Origin: Azonexus sp. R2A61
GTDB lineage: Bacteria > Pseudomonadota > Gammaproteobacteria > Burkholderiales > Rhodocyclaceae
DNA length: 64,000 nucleotides
NCBI RefSeq assembly: GCF_021401135.1
Contig: NZ_JACBFO010000002.1
Coordinates: forward strand, 744,001-808,000
Direction: 5' to 3'
The translations under genes and the position numbers were made by a program. Position 1 is the first letter of the stretch. Every line of letters starts with the position of its first letter. The notes below the pieces were generated by a model that saw only the letters and a list, made by a program, of their open reading frames with translations, searched no databases and was not told the origin of the DNA. Below, piece after piece: positions 27,410 through 39,912 of the stretch.

Positions 27410-27799
27410 ATGTGCAAAGCCAGCAAACTTTCCAAACTCCGCCACCACGCCTTTCTCAACCAGAATGGCCGCTGCTATTACTGCGGCTATCCGATGTGGG
27501 AAGGCAATCCCGAAGCATTCGCCCGCCTGGCGGGGCTCTCCCTGGAGCAGGCAAAACGCTTTCAGTGCACCGCCGAGCATTTACAGGCCCGCCAGGATGG
27601 CGGTCGCGACGTTGAGGAAAACATCGTTGCCGCCTGTGTGTGCTGCAATCAACGACGACACTATTTACGACCGGCGCCCGACCCAGCGCGTTATCGATCC
27701 ATTGTCCAGAAGCATCTGGCTATCGGTAGCTGGCATCGAAAGGTCATGCGAAAGCTGCTCGATGCGATCGCATTTCCGCAGCCCGGAACAAGCAGCTAA
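27410..27799 (+). CDS. HNH endonuclease family protein
   Basis: 129 residues from the ATG at 27410 (MCKASKLSKLRHHAFL); the upstream in-frame extension to 27329 would run into the putative leader. It has a zinc-stabilised HNH finger: C22 and C25 in CYYCGYPMW, E56-H57 in CTAEHLQARQDGG, NIVAAC then C79 and N80 in CCNQRR. It converges on hsdR with an 11-base gap. It may be an accessory nuclease of the restriction segment or a free-standing defence gene; the substrate is unknown. Confidence 0.82.
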   Translation: MCKASKLSKLRHHAFLNQNGRCYYCGYPMWEGNPEAFARLAGLSLEQAKRFQCTAEHLQARQDGGRDVEENIVAACVCCNQRRHYLRPAPDPARYRSIVQKHLAIGSWHRKVMRKLLDAIAFPQPGTSS

Positions 27800-27810
27800 A
27801 AAAGTTGGGG

Positions 27811-31089
<3,279 letters not shown>

Positions 31090-31121
31090 GGCTGGGTTCG
31101 GGGCTGTGGGTGGAAGGAAGC

Positions 31122-32435
31122 TCAGGCAGCAGCGTGCTGCCAGTCGCGGACGTCGATCTTGCCGGTGACGGCGGCGGAAATCAGGGCGGTGCGGCGCTCT
31201 TGGAGTAGTTCAACTGTCCGGTTAGCCCTATCGCTCAGCGCGTCAAATTCTGAAAGCGTATTTTCCAAGTATTGGGCAATTTTGATCTGCTCAGCTTCGG
31301 GAGGCTGCGCAACAACAAGCCGGCGAATTTCCTCAACGTTTGCCCGCCGAATAGTTGCTCCAACCAAGAAGGCCTCGATTTGCTCCCTGACGTGACATGA
31401 CGTAATTTGAAAGTGCATATATCGATTGGCCTTGCCCGTTCTGATCAGGCAAACGTCCTGTCCCATGCAGAATTCAGCGTCGCCTTCTACGTAGCCGGCC
31501 GCACCAACACTGGCATTGCGACAGAAAACAATGTCACCCTTTCGAGGAACCCTGCCCTCACGAAGGAAATCCCACTCTGCACGAGAAGTCATTTTTGCAT
31601 TCGCTAGATCAATTGAATCGTCCCTTAACTCCCGAATGCTCACGATAGGCAAACCTTCATCCAGAAACTGAACGGTGTAGTGCTTGCAGTCGATTACCTC
31701 GGCAAATCGTTTCAGCGGCGCCACCAACCAATGCGCCGGCACTTCGCCCAGCCATTCCACCCCGGAATCCTTCATCGGAGCGTTGGGGTTGAGGCCTTTG
31801 GTCACGGCATGGCTGATGACCGCCTGGCGCTTTTCCTTGAGCAGTTCAATCAGCCGCTGCTGCTTCTCGATCAGCGCGTCGATCTTCGCGGTTTCGTAGT
31901 CGAGGAAGGCAACGATTTTCTCCTGTTCGCCCGTCGGTGGAAGAATGACCGAAACATCGCCGAAGCTCTCGGGATAAAGCCGCAGCCGGGAATCGATAAC
32001 ACCGGTTGAGCGCGTTTTGAAGTGTCCGGTATAGGTTTCCGTCCGCAGCAAGTAATGCATGTAATCGGGAACCGCATTGCCGTTGAAGCGAAAAACCGAA
32101 TAAGCTGGACTGACAATCCCGTCGTATTTGGAAACGCCAAGACCACACTTCCATGCGAGCATGATATTCATCACCAGATCATTCTTTTGGCACTTCTTGT
32201 AGCCCACCAGCGATTCGGCACGGGATAGAAAATCGCCTTCTTCGATAACCTCACCACGCGGCTTAACGCCGTAATACTCGGAAACCGACAGCAGTTGCTC
32301 CTCGCCTGCCTCGGAGCGCTCCGAGTACTCTGAGAAAACATATTTTCCGCGCAGCATTCGCCAGCCGATGGGCAACTCATACACCAGCCCGGCGTCCGAC
32401 GGAAGGTACTCCGGATAAGCCTTGTACCGACTCAT
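31122..32435 (-). CDS. hsdS: Type I restriction enzyme, specificity subunit
   Basis: 437 residues with two target-recognition domains (about 1-170 and 210-375). Each ends in a conserved spacer helix: QEKIVAFLDYETAKIDALIEKQQRLI, and EQIKIAQYLENTLSEFDALSDRANRTVELLQERR. It sets the bipartite DNA sequence recognised by both methylase and nuclease. The first domain and part of the second have visibly lower G+C than hsdR and hsdM, as expected for a part that is often exchanged. The start overlaps the end of the DUF1016 gene by 4 bases. Confidence 0.94.
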   Translation of the reverse strand: MSRYKAYPEYLPSDAGLVYELPIGWRMLRGKYVFSEYSERSEAGEEQLLSVSEYYGVKPRGEVIEEGDFLSRAESLVGYKKCQKNDLVMNIMLAWKCGLGVSKYDGIVSPAYSVFRFNGNAVPDYMHYLLRTETYTGHFKTRSTGVIDSRLRLYPESFGDVSVILPPTGEQEKIVAFLDYETAKIDALIEKQQRLIELLKEKRQAVISHAVTKGLNPNAPMKDSGVEWLGEVPAHWLVAPLKRFAEVIDCKHYTVQFLDEGLPIVSIRELRDDSIDLANAKMTSRAEWDFLREGRVPRKGDIVFCRNASVGAAGYVEGDAEFCMGQDVCLIRTGKANRYMHFQITSCHVREQIEAFLVGATIRRANVEEIRRLVVAQPPEAEQIKIAQYLENTLSEFDALSDRANRTVELLQERRTALISAAVTGKIDVRDWQHAAA

Positions 32436-33442
32436 TCCGCCTCCCCCTCGCCCAGATTGGCCAGATAAAACTCATGCAGTTTCGCCTGCAGCAGCTTCCT
32501 GTCCGGCAACTGGGTCTGGTATTGCGCGACCAGGGCCGGCGACAGGCTGCGGCTGAGGGCGTATTCGACCACTTCGTCGTCCTTGCTGGCGCAGAGCAGC
32601 AGGCCGATGGCCGGGTTTTCGTGGGGCTTCTTGTGGTCGCGGTCGAGGGCTTCGAGGTAGAAGTTGAGTTGCCCGAGGTGTTCGGGCGAGAAACGGGTGG
32701 TCTTCAATTCGATGGCGACCAGGCAGTTGAGGCCACGGTGGAAGAAGAGCAGGTCGAGCGCGAAATCCTGCTGACCGACTTGCAGCGGGTATTGGCTGCC
32801 GACGAAGCAGAAATCGCGGCCGAGTTCGAGCAGGAATTGGCGCAGTTGCGCCAGCAGGCCGCGCTGCAGTTCGCTTTCGAGGTGGGCGGCGGGCAGGTCG
32901 AGGAATTCGACGAGGTAGCTGTCCTTGAACACGCTGGCTGCGTCGGGGTGAATTTGTCGCACCAGTGGTGAGACTTTTGCCGGACTAAGGACGACGCGCT
33001 CGAAGAGTGAGGTGTCGAACTGCCGCTCCAGCTCACGGCTGGACCATTTTTCCTGCACCGCCATTTTCAGGTAGAACTCGCGTTCCTCCGGGCGCTTGCT
33101 GCGACTGAGGATGATCAGGTTATGTGTCCAGGGCAATTGTGTCAGCAGTGCTGTCACTAATTGCGGGTCGGGATAGGCCTCGTAAAACTGCCGCATGCGG
33201 AACAGGTTCCGTCGTGTGAAGCCTTTCAGCCCCGGCTGCGTGCTGGCCAGGTGCTGCGCCAGTTGTTCGACGACGCCCTCGCCCCATTCGGCGGCCTTGA
33301 TCTTGCCGCTGAGGTAGGCGCCGACCTGCCAGTAGAGGTCGATCAGCGCGGTGTTGACGGCCTGGTAGGCGCGCTGGCGGGCGCTGGCGATGAGCCGGGT
33401 GATTTCGGCGAAGTCGGGCGTCGCCGGCGTCAGGTCGCTCAT
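32432..33442 (-). CDS. DUF1016 / YhcG-type PD-(D/E)XK nuclease-like protein in the hsd operon
   Basis: 336 residues. The N-terminal domain (1-160) begins [28 protein letters not shown] and includes [19 protein letters not shown]. The C-terminal half has a PD-(D/E)XK-like nuclease core with [25 protein letters not shown] (D, then E-x-K). It is coupled on both sides, overlapping hsdM and hsdS by 4 bases each. YhcG-like genes are repeatedly seen in or beside type I systems, but their task is unclear. Here the tight coupling argues for a role in the complex or for protection when restriction fails. Confidence 0.88.
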   Translation of the reverse strand: MSDLTPATPDFAEITRLIASARQRAYQAVNTALIDLYWQVGAYLSGKIKAAEWGEGVVEQLAQHLASTQPGLKGFTRRNLFRMRQFYEAYPDPQLVTALLTQLPWTHNLIILSRSKRPEEREFYLKMAVQEKWSSRELERQFDTSLFERVVLSPAKVSPLVRQIHPDAASVFKDSYLVEFLDLPAAHLESELQRGLLAQLRQFLLELGRDFCFVGSQYPLQVGQQDFALDLLFFHRGLNCLVAIELKTTRFSPEHLGQLNFYLEALDRDHKKPHENPAIGLLLCASKDDEVVEYALSRSLSPALVAQYQTQLPDRKLLQAKLHEFYLANLGEGEAE

Positions 33443-35763
33443 GAATGCACCTCGCGCAGCAGGGCCATGATTTCGGCGCTGACGGCGTCGAGGTCGGCGT
33501 CGATTTCTGCCAGCGGGCGCGGCGGCTGGTACTGGTAGAAGTGGCGGTTGAAGGGGATTTCGTAGCCGACGATGCCGATTTCGCCGTCCTTGGCGTCGCG
33601 CTTGTCGGCGGCGATCCAGGCATCCGGCACGTGCGGCTGCACTTCCTTGATGAAATATGCCTCGTTTTGGGCGTTGACCGTCAAAGCCGGATTGAGGGCG
33701 ATGTTCTCGAAGTCGCGCAGGTCACCGTCGGCCTGGTATTCGACGATTTCCTTACCGACCGGGAAGAGGCCGTAGAGCGGCGCCGGCTTGCCCTTGTGCA
33801 GCTTCTTGACGACCTTCTCTGCGGCCGGGTTCTTCCAGCTGACGGCATCGGCGATCTGCTTTTTCTCTTTCGTGTCGAGGCTGATGCCAGCTTGCTTGGC
33901 AGCGGCCTTGAGGGCGTCGTCCCAGGTGTTGAAATCGTCGTGCCGGGCCGTGCCGATCACTTGCTGCAATTGCCGGGCCTTGAGCAGGACGCGCTTCTGG
34001 GCAAGCCAGGTGTCGGCATCGAGCAGGTCCTTGACCTGCTTTTCCTTGAGGTCGGCGAAGTGGCGCTTGAAGTGGGCGCGGATTTCCTGGGCGTAGTCGG
34101 CGAGCTGGCCGTAGTCCTCGCAATCGGCGTCATCGCGCCAGTAGTCGCGGCCGTACTCGGTGTAGATCCATTGCATGGCGGCGTTGAGCGCGCCGGGCGG
34201 GAAGCGCAGCGTGGCGATGCGCTCGTTGCTGAACTGCCAGGAGAGGCGCAGCGGCCGTTCGACGGTGATACGGCGGTAGCCGAATTCGTGGGTGGCGAAA
34301 ATCTTGGCGGCGAAGGTCTTGGGCGCTTCGGCCTTCGGGTTGGCGGACTGGCGGCCGCGATTGCTTTTTGGCTCGCTGGGCTTGTCGACCGTGCGCGCGT
34401 CGACAACCTCGAAATTGCCGAAGCAGCGGGTGATGGTGGCGATGTCGCTTTCGTCCATCACGTTGCGCTTGCTGCCCAGGGATTTGCGCATCTTGCCGCA
34501 GAGGTTCACGCCGTTGATCAGCTGCACCTTGCCCTTGCGTTCGGCGGTTTTCTTGTTGGACAGCACCCAGACGTAGGTGGCGATGCCGGTGTTGTAGAAC
34601 ATGTCGGTGGGCAGCGCGACGATGGCTTCGAGCAGGTCGGCTTCGAGGATGTAGCGGCGGATTTCCGATTCGCCGGAGCCGGCGCCGCCGGTGAACAGCG
34701 GCGAGCCGTTGAGGATGATGCCGATGCGCGAGCCGCCCTCCTTGACGTCGCGCAGTTTGCTGAGCAGGTGCAGCAGGAAGAGCAGCGAGCCGTCGGAGAC
34801 GCGCGGCAGGCCGGGACCGAAGCGGCCGTCGTAGCCCTTGAGGGTGTGCTCGTCGACGATGTCGCCTTCGATCTTTTTCCAGTCCACGCCGAAGGGCGGG
34901 TTGGACAGCATGTAGTCGAACTTGTCGGCGTACAGGTGATCGTTGGACAGGGTGTTGCCGAGCTTGATGTTGCCGACTTCCTGGCCCTTGATGAGCATGT
35001 CGGCCTTACAGATGGCGTAACTTTCCGGGTTGAGTTCCTGGCCGTAGGCGCGGATCACCGCTTGCGGGTTCAGCTCATGCACGTATTCCATACCCGCAGA
35101 AAGAAATCCGCCGGTACCGGCGGTCGGGTCGTAGATGGTGCGGATGATGCCGGGCTTGGTCAGCACTGCATCGTCTTCCATGAACACCAGCGAGGTGGTC
35201 AGGCGGACGATGTCGCGCGGGGTGAAGTGTTCGCCGGCGGTTTCGTTCGAGCTTTCGGCGAAGCGCCGGATCAGCTCCTCGAAAACCAGGCCCATCTCGT
35301 AGTTGGAAACGGCCTGCGGGCTGATGTCCATGGTGCGGACCTTCTGCACGACCTTGTAGAGCAGGTTGGCGTCGTTGAGGAGACCGATGAATTCGGCGAA
35401 CTTGAAGTGATCGAAGATTTCGCGGGCGTCCTTCGAGAAGCACTGGATGTAGCGCTCCAGGTTGGCCTTGATGCCGGCTTCGCCGAGGCTGCCGAGGTCC
35501 ATCGGCGAGGTGTTGAAGAACTTGAGGTCCTTGGTGGCGCGCAGCAGCATCTTTTCCTGCGCTTCTTCCGGCAGCTTCATCGCCTCGACTACCGGCAACT
35601 GCTTGAGCACGGCGGCCTTGCTCGCGGCGAAAACGCATTCGAGCCGGCGCAGCAAGGTGAAGGGCAGGATGATGCGACCGTACTGGCTTTGCTTGAAATC
35701 GCCGCGCAGCAGGTCGGCGAGGGTCCAGAGGTCGGCGGCGAGGTTGTTGGTTTCCTGGGTCAT
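33439..35763 (-). CDS. hsdM: Type I restriction-modification, methyltransferase subunit
   Basis: 774 residues from the ATG ending at 35763 ([21 protein letters not shown]). The frame stays open 40 codons further upstream but those residues are not family-like. It has the N-terminal helical HsdM domain, then N6-adenine methylase motif [10 protein letters not shown] (212-220) and motif [11 protein letters not shown] (NPPF at 288-291). A long C-terminal extension of about 270 residues is present, beyond the roughly 500 of short HsdM forms. First gene of the operon hsdM-DUF1016-hsdS-hsdR. Confidence 0.94.
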   Translation of the reverse strand: MTQETNNLAADLWTLADLLRGDFKQSQYGRIILPFTLLRRLECVFAASKAAVLKQLPVVEAMKLPEEAQEKMLLRATKDLKFFNTSPMDLGSLGEAGIKANLERYIQCFSKDAREIFDHFKFAEFIGLLNDANLLYKVVQKVRTMDISPQAVSNYEMGLVFEELIRRFAESSNETAGEHFTPRDIVRLTTSLVFMEDDAVLTKPGIIRTIYDPTAGTGGFLSAGMEYVHELNPQAVIRAYGQELNPESYAICKADMLIKGQEVGNIKLGNTLSNDHLYADKFDYMLSNPPFGVDWKKIEGDIVDEHTLKGYDGRFGPGLPRVSDGSLLFLLHLLSKLRDVKEGGSRIGIILNGSPLFTGGAGSGESEIRRYILEADLLEAIVALPTDMFYNTGIATYVWVLSNKKTAERKGKVQLINGVNLCGKMRKSLGSKRNVMDESDIATITRCFGNFEVVDARTVDKPSEPKSNRGRQSANPKAEAPKTFAAKIFATHEFGYRRITVERPLRLSWQFSNERIATLRFPPGALNAAMQWIYTEYGRDYWRDDADCEDYGQLADYAQEIRAHFKRHFADLKEKQVKDLLDADTWLAQKRVLLKARQLQQVIGTARHDDFNTWDDALKAAAKQAGISLDTKEKKQIADAVSWKNPAAEKVVKKLHKGKPAPLYGLFPVGKEIVEYQADGDLRDFENIALNPALTVNAQNEAYFIKEVQPHVPDAWIAADKRDAKDGEIGIVGYEIPFNRHFYQYQPPRPLAEIDADLDAVSAEIMALLREVHS

Positions 35764-35900
35764 GGGCGAATCGCTGGGCGTCGGTGCTGGAACACGAAAA
35801 GCGGTATTTTGACCGATTGCAGTGGATTTGCCTTGGGCAATGTCAATGCCATTCGCTGCTACGATTAAAGGATTGATCAGCACATACGAGGAGCCCCACC

Positions 35901-36338
35901 ATGGACGAATTCATGCAAGCCGCCATCGCCGAAGCGCAACAGGGTCTGGCCGAGGGCGGCATTCCCATCGGCTCGGTGATCGTGCACAACGGCCGCATCA
36001 TCGGGCGCGGTCACAACCGGCGGGTGCAGCAGGGCAGCGCCATTCTGCACGGCGAGATGGACGCCTTCGAGAACGCCGGCCGCCAGCCGGCCTCGGTCTA
36101 TCGGGAGGCCATGCTGTACACGACCCTGTCGCCGTGCGCGATGTGCAGCGGCGCGATCCTGCTCTACGGCATCACCAAGGTGATCGTCGGCGAAAACCGG
36201 ACCTTCATGGGCGAGGAAGCATTGCTGCGCTCGCGCGGCGTCAGCGTCGAAGTGCTGCAGGACGCGACCTGCATCGGCCTGATGCGCGACTTCATCGCCG
36301 CGCGGCCGACGCTGTGGAACGAGGACATCGGGGTTTGA
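35901..36338 (+). CDS. Cytosine deaminase, yeast Fcy1 type
   Basis: 145-residue zinc deaminase of the CDA fold. It has [13 protein letters not shown] (His ligand and catalytic Glu), [16 protein letters not shown] (two Cys ligands), [11 protein letters not shown] and a C-terminal [14 protein letters not shown]. These stretches match the fungal cytosine deaminase Fcy1 almost word for word in layout. It is therefore more likely to turn cytosine into uracil than to act on purines, linking to Upp and the permease at 1-3 kb. The ATG at 35901 is preceded by GAGGAG. Experimental specificity (cytosine, isocytosine, creatinine-like rings) is uncertain. Confidence 0.83.
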   Translation: MDEFMQAAIAEAQQGLAEGGIPIGSVIVHNGRIIGRGHNRRVQQGSAILHGEMDAFENAGRQPASVYREAMLYTTLSPCAMCSGAILLYGITKVIVGENRTFMGEEALLRSRGVSVEVLQDATCIGLMRDFIAARPTLWNEDIGV

Positions 36339-36344
36339 ACCCGC

Positions 36345-36398
36345 GCCGGATTTCCTGCCTTTGCTGCGGTCGACCGCAGCAAACAGGCGAAATCCGGC
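36345..36398. repeat. Large palindromic hairpin centred on TGCGGTCGACCGCA
   Basis: The central 24 bases (36360-36383) are a perfect palindrome containing TGCGGTCGACCGCA. The flanks continue the pairing with small bulges out to GCCGGATTTC on the left (from 36345) and GAAATCCGGC on the right (to 36398). It sits between the convergent cytosine deaminase and acr3 genes, where it could end both transcripts. There is no clear T-run on either side. Confidence 0.8.
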
Positions 36399-36422
36399 CC
36401 CCGGGCACGCCGATGGCCACAG

Positions 36423-37499
36423 TCAACGACGCAGCCCCGCCTCGTACCACCCGCGCGTCCCATTGACCACGCGCACCACCAGCAACATCGCCGGCACCTC
36501 GATCAGCACGCCGACCACGGTCGCCAGCGCCGCCCCCGACTCGAAGCCGAACAGGCTGATCGCCGCAGCGACCGCCAGTTCGAAGAAGTTGGATGCACCG
36601 ATCAGCGCCGACGGACAGGCGATGGCGTGCTTCTCGCCGACGGCGCGGTTCAGCCAGTAAGCCAGCGCCGAGTTGAAGAACACCTGGATCAGGATGGGCA
36701 CGGCAAGCAACGCGATGACCAGCGGCTGCCCGATGATGGCCTCGCCCTGGAAGGCGAAGAGCAGCACCAGCGTCAGCAGCAGCGCGCCGATGGACCACGG
36801 CCCGATCCGCGCCATGGCCGCCTCGAAGACCGCCTGGCCGCGCGCCAGCAGGCGGCGCCGCCACAATTGCGCGAAACCCACCGGCAGCACGATGTAGAGC
36901 ACCACCGAGGTCAACAGCGTGTCCCAGGGCACCGTGATCGCCGACATGCCGAGCAGCAGCGCCACCAGCGGCGCGAAGGCGAAGACCATGATGCTGTCGT
37001 TCAGCGCGACTTGCGACAGCGTGAACAGCGGATCGCCGCCGGACAGCCGGCTCCACACGAAGACCATCGCCGTGCACGGCGCGGCGGCCAGCAGGATCAA
37101 GCCGGCGATGTAGCTGTCCAGTTGATCCGCCGGCAACAGCGGCGCGAACAACTGGCGCACGAACAGCCAGCCGAGAAAAGCCATCGAAAACGGCTTGACC
37201 AGCCAGTTCACGAACAGCGTCACGCCGATGCCGCGCACGTGCTGACGCACCTCGTGCAGCGCGCCGAAATCGACCTTGACCAGCATCGGCACGATCATCA
37301 CCCAGATCAACAACCCGACCGGCAGATTGACCTGCGCCACCTCCAAAGCGCCGATGGCCCGGAACAGCCCCGGCGCGACCTGCCCGGCGACGATGCCGGC
37401 GACGATGCACAGGCCGACCCACAAACTCAGATAACGCTCGAACACCGACATCGGCGCCCCGCTCGCGGCGCGCACGCCGACTTCACACTGGACCGACAT
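36423..37499 (-). CDS. acr3: Arsenite efflux permease, Acr3 family
   Basis: 358-residue membrane protein with ten expected helices. Acr3 marks are the LVKVDFGALHEVRQH region, VNWLVKPFSMAFLGWLFVR, and the functional cysteine in LAAAPCTAMVFVWSRLSGGD. The later ALIGASNFFELAVAAAISLFG is also typical. It expels arsenite produced by ArsC. An alternative start 16 codons downstream (MSVFERYLSLW) is equally plausible. It follows arsC by three bases on the minus strand and is the last gene of the arsR-arsC-acr3 operon. Confidence 0.93.
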   Translation of the reverse strand: MSVQCEVGVRAASGAPMSVFERYLSLWVGLCIVAGIVAGQVAPGLFRAIGALEVAQVNLPVGLLIWVMIVPMLVKVDFGALHEVRQHVRGIGVTLFVNWLVKPFSMAFLGWLFVRQLFAPLLPADQLDSYIAGLILLAAAPCTAMVFVWSRLSGGDPLFTLSQVALNDSIMVFAFAPLVALLLGMSAITVPWDTLLTSVVLYIVLPVGFAQLWRRRLLARGQAVFEAAMARIGPWSIGALLLTLVLLFAFQGEAIIGQPLVIALLAVPILIQVFFNSALAYWLNRAVGEKHAIACPSALIGASNFFELAVAAAISLFGFESGAALATVVGVLIEVPAMLLVVRVVNGTRGWYEAGLRR

Positions 37500-37502
37500 G
37501 GC

Positions 37503-37913
37503 TCAATCCCACAGCAGCAAGGCGGCGCGCACGGCCGGCACCAGCCGCGCACGGATGTCGTCGCGTACCGCGATGAAACTCGCCAGCGGCTCGCCATGCG
37601 GATCGTGGAACCCGACATGGATGCGCTGCACCGGCCGCGGGAAGATCGGGCAGCTCTCTTTCGCGTTGTCGCAGACGCTGACCACCAGATCGATGGGCTG
37701 GTCGAGCACGGCGTCGATGGTCTTCGGGTACAGGCCGTCGGTCGGCAGGCCGGCCATGCGCAGCGCCGCAATGGCGCCCTCGGCAACGGCCGGCTGCGGC
37801 TCGGTGCCGGCGGAAATGGCGCGGACCTGCCCGGCCAGCGCGTCGTTGAGGATCACTTCGCCCATCTGCGAGCGACAGGAGTTTCCGGTGCACAGCACCA
37901 ATACGGTTTTCAT
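37503..37913 (-). CDS. arsC: Arsenate reductase, low-molecular-weight phosphatase type
   Basis: 136 residues beginning MKTVLVLCTGNSCRSQMGE, with the phosphatase-like loop C-T-G-N-S-C-R near residues 8-14. The resolving cysteines are in VSVCDNAKESCPIFP, which identify the thioredoxin-dependent class rather than the glutaredoxin class. It reduces arsenate to arsenite for export. The ATG (37911-37913) overlaps the arsR stop by 4 bases. Confidence 0.93.
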   Translation of the reverse strand: MKTVLVLCTGNSCRSQMGEVILNDALAGQVRAISAGTEPQPAVAEGAIAALRMAGLPTDGLYPKTIDAVLDQPIDLVVSVCDNAKESCPIFPRPVQRIHVGFHDPHGEPLASFIAVRDDIRARLVPAVRAALLLWD

Positions 37914-38242
37914 GCGGGCTCCTTGTCGGCGCACAGGCTGTTGGGGAAACAGCCGCCCTCGCCCTGGCAGCAATTCTGCGTCAGGAAGGCGAGCAGTTCG
38001 TCCATCGCCGGAAAGACCGCCGAGTAGCGGATGAAACGGCTCTCGCGCTGGCCCTGGATCAGCCCGACGCGGCTCAGATGGCCGAGGTGGAAAGACAGCG
38101 TGGCCGGCGCCAGGCCGGTCGCCTCGCCAATCGGCCCGACACACAGGCCCTCCGGCCCCGCCTCGACCAGCAGGCGGTAGATGCTCAGGCGGGATTCATG
38201 GCCCAGCGCGGCAAGGCGCTCGGCGGCGATCAGGGTGTCCAT
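37910..38242 (-). CDS. arsR: Arsenic-responsive repressor, ArsR family
   Basis: 110-residue winged-helix protein: ERLAALGHESRLSIYRLLVEAG, recognition helix LAPATLSFHLGHLSRVGLI, and wing QRESRFIRYS. Cysteines are not in the classic ELCVCDL position but cluster at the C-terminus (NCCQGEGGC), a placement known in some proteobacterial ArsR proteins that bind arsenite there. It would repress the operon through the palindrome at 38265-38290. Confidence 0.9.
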   Translation of the reverse strand: MDTLIAAERLAALGHESRLSIYRLLVEAGPEGLCVGPIGEATGLAPATLSFHLGHLSRVGLIQGQRESRFIRYSAVFPAMDELLAFLTQNCCQGEGGCFPNSLCADKEPA

Positions 38243-38264
38243 GGGACCGTGCTCCGTTCATTAC

Positions 38265-38290
38265 GATAATTCGAGTATTATCGAATTATC
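38265..38290 (-). promoter_or_regulatory. ArsR operator palindrome
   Basis: Arms GATAATTCG (38265-38273) and CGAATTATC (38282-38290) are exact reverse complements with 8 bases between them, 23 bases upstream of the arsR start. The A+T-rich arms with TTCGAA-like ends match typical ArsR/SmtB sites, and TATTAT-like strings inside could serve as the -10. Confidence 0.75.
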
Positions 38291-38507
38291 AGCAGCAGTC
38301 GAGTGAAAGTTTTGTGACGAATGCCAGATTTTGTTTGCCTTATGACGCCAAGCCACGTATTGTGCACCGCAGCGATTTCTGGTTGTGTAGTTATTTTGTT
38401 GGTCTAGTACCCGCAGTTCTGCGGCGCCATTCCCCCATTTTTACCTCGCCCTCTTGATCTCGCCCCACCCTGGGGCCCAGCCCCGTCAATTTTCGGAGAT
38501 TCAAGAC
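38291..38507 (+). promoter_or_regulatory. Leader region of the cold-shock gene
   Basis: No gene is visible. Near 38385-38405 are A+T-rich strings (TTGTGTAGTTATTTTG) that may be the promoter, followed by two short hairpins, CCGCAG-TT-CTGCGG (38411-38424) and CCCCA-CCC-TGGGG (38463-38475). A long structured 5' leader is a known property of cold-shock mRNAs, so temperature-dependent folding is likely but not shown. A good ribosome site (GGAG) precedes the ATG at 38508. Confidence 0.45.
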
Positions 38508-38711
38508 ATGGCAGCAGGTACCGTCAAATGGTTTAACGATTCCAAGGGCTTCGGCTTCATCACGCCCGATGGCGGCGGCGAAGATCTCTTCGCGCACTTT
38601 TCCGCAATTCAATCCAACGGCTTCAAGACCCTGGCCGAAGGTCAGCGCGTCAACTTCGACGTGACCACCGGCCCCAAGGGCAAGCAGGCGAGCAACATCC
38701 AGATCGCCTGA
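38508..38711 (+). CDS. Cold-shock protein, CspA family
   Basis: 67-residue single-strand nucleic acid binding protein with [12 protein letters not shown] (RNP1), DLFAHFSAI (RNP2) and the usual [17 protein letters not shown] end. The ATG at 38508 is chosen over an upstream frame extension because the family begins MxxGTVKWF. It acts as an RNA chaperone. The next 155 bases contain a strong hairpin and no other gene. Confidence 0.95.
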   Translation: MAAGTVKWFNDSKGFGFITPDGGGEDLFAHFSAIQSNGFKTLAEGQRVNFDVTTGPKGKQASNIQIA

Positions 38712-38730
38712 TCGGCATATTGCATGCCCA

Positions 38731-38755
38731 CGGCGGCCGCAGCAAACGGCCGCCG
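38731..38755 (+). terminator. GC-rich hairpin after the cold-shock gene
   Basis: Perfect 9-base arms CGGCGGCCG (38731-38739) and CGGCCGCCG (38747-38755) with a 7-base loop, 20 bases after the csp stop. There is no T-run, so it may be a partial terminator or a 3' stabilising structure. Confidence 0.55.
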
Positions 38756-38866
38756 CCCGTGCCATTCCTGCAAGACAAGCAAGCAACCGCGCGCTCGGGA
38801 AACCGGTCGGGCCGTCGCGTTCCGACCCACGTTGCCCTCGGGCGACACAACGATGAAGGGCAGCGC

Positions 38867-39229
38867 ATGAGCCAGGCCATCCAGCGTACCGAACTGAAAA
38901 CCTATTACTACACCCCGGTCCATTGCCCGTTCTGCGGCACCCGGGTGATGGGTGCCGATCCGCAGGACGAAACGCGCATCACCGCCTGTCCGCACACGCT
39001 GTTCATCGCCCACGACACGGCCTTCGAATACCGTTCCGAGCGCCTCAACAGCAATCTGAAGCTGAACGGCCTGAGCGATAAGGAAGTCGAGGAACGCTGG
39101 CTCGGCGAAGCGGGTGGCGTGGACGGCTTGACCGACCAGGTCACGCTGGCCGATGCGATCAAGGTCGCTGCCTATGCCCCGGCCCCGTCGGCCTACGGCT
39201 CTTACTACGGCTTTGCGCCGACCGAATAA
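38867..39229 (+). CDS. Conserved-looking hypothetical protein with CPFCG motif
   Basis: 120 residues from the ATG at 38867, which has a good ribosome site (GAAGGG) 7 bases before it. The N-terminal part contains [11 protein letters not shown] and a third cysteine in [13 protein letters not shown], a likely zinc-binding knuckle. The C-terminus is rich in Ala, Tyr and Pro ([16 protein letters not shown]). No membrane segment is present. I do not recognise the family. It sits between the cold-shock gene and a second IF-1 gene, so a link to RNA or translation at low temperature is possible. Confidence 0.7.
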   Translation: MSQAIQRTELKTYYYTPVHCPFCGTRVMGADPQDETRITACPHTLFIAHDTAFEYRSERLNSNLKLNGLSDKEVEERWLGEAGGVDGLTDQVTLADAIKVAAYAPAPSAYGSYYGFAPTE

Positions 39230-39261
39230 TCAGCCCGCCGGCTTACTCTGGAGAAATCGCC

Positions 39262-39516
39262 ATGGCCAAGGAAGATCTGATCGAAATGCAAGGCGTCGTG
39301 ATGGAAGTGCTGCCGGACTCGCGCTTCCGCGTGACGCTGGACAACGGCCACATGCTGGTCGCCTACAGCGGCGGCAAGATGCGCAAGAATCACATCCGCG
39401 TGCTGGCCGGCGACAAGGTATCCCTCGAACTGTCGCCCTACGACTTGTCCAAGGGGCGGATCACCTTCCGCCACATCGAGGGCCGCACGCCCCCCGCCGC
39501 CCGGACACGCCGCTAA
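39262..39516 (+). CDS. infA: Translation initiation factor IF-1
   Basis: 84 residues with the S1/OB fold typical of IF-1: [30 protein letters not shown], then [34 protein letters not shown]. The C-terminal extension TPPAARTRR is longer than in the ribosomal-operon copy. Betaproteobacteria often have such a second infA near cold-shock genes. A ribosome site GGAG lies upstream. Confidence 0.93.
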   Translation: MAKEDLIEMQGVVMEVLPDSRFRVTLDNGHMLVAYSGGKMRKNHIRVLAGDKVSLELSPYDLSKGRITFRHIEGRTPPAARTRR

Positions 39517-39599
39517 GGCGATTCATTTTCCGCGGTAAGTAAGGCACGCGAGGTCAGATCAACCGACCCCGTCGAAAACGCCGGCACGACCCGACCTGC

Positions 39600-39848
39600 A
39601 TGAACAGCCAAGCCCGCAACCCGCTGCACGGCCTGACGCTCGAACGCATTCTCAACGAACTCGTCGACGAATGCGGTTGGGACACGCTCGGCCGCGAGAT
39701 CGAGATCCGCTGCTTCACGCACGACCCGAGCATCGCCTCCAGCCTGAAATTCCTGCGCCGCACCCCCTGGGCGCGCGAGAAGGTCGAATCCTTCTATCTC
39801 TACGTTCAGCGCCGGAAGATGCGCGCGGACAAGACCAGCGGCGGTTAA
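39600..39848 (+). CDS. VF530 family (DUF2132) DNA-binding-like protein
   Basis: 82 residues containing the family core [56 protein letters not shown], which covers most of the protein. The structure of this family is a small helical fold, and its exact role is unknown. It ends 10 bases before a palindromic hairpin that separates it from the convergent MFS gene. Confidence 0.9.
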   Translation: MNSQARNPLHGLTLERILNELVDECGWDTLGREIEIRCFTHDPSIASSLKFLRRTPWAREKVESFYLYVQRRKMRADKTSGG

Positions 39849-39858
39849 AAACGCGGCA

Positions 39859-39880
39859 ATCCTGCGGTCGACCGCAGGAT
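39859..39880 (-). terminator. Perfect 22-base palindrome, terminator of the MFS gene
   Basis: Palindrome with core TGCGGTCGACCGCA at 39863-39876 and arms extended by ATC/GAT. Read on the minus strand it is followed by GCCGCGTTTTTAA, giving a hairpin plus T-run that fits an intrinsic terminator for the MFS gene ending at 39913. It belongs to the same repeated word family as 36345-36398. Confidence 0.7.
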
Positions 39881-39912
39881 TTCGCCAAAAAAGCGGCTGG
39901 CAGGCAGCGTTT

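Noticed and set aside
33445-35868. 807-codon plus-strand frame opposite hsdM
   Set aside because: Shadow frame with low-complexity product; hsdM on the minus strand has methylase motifs.
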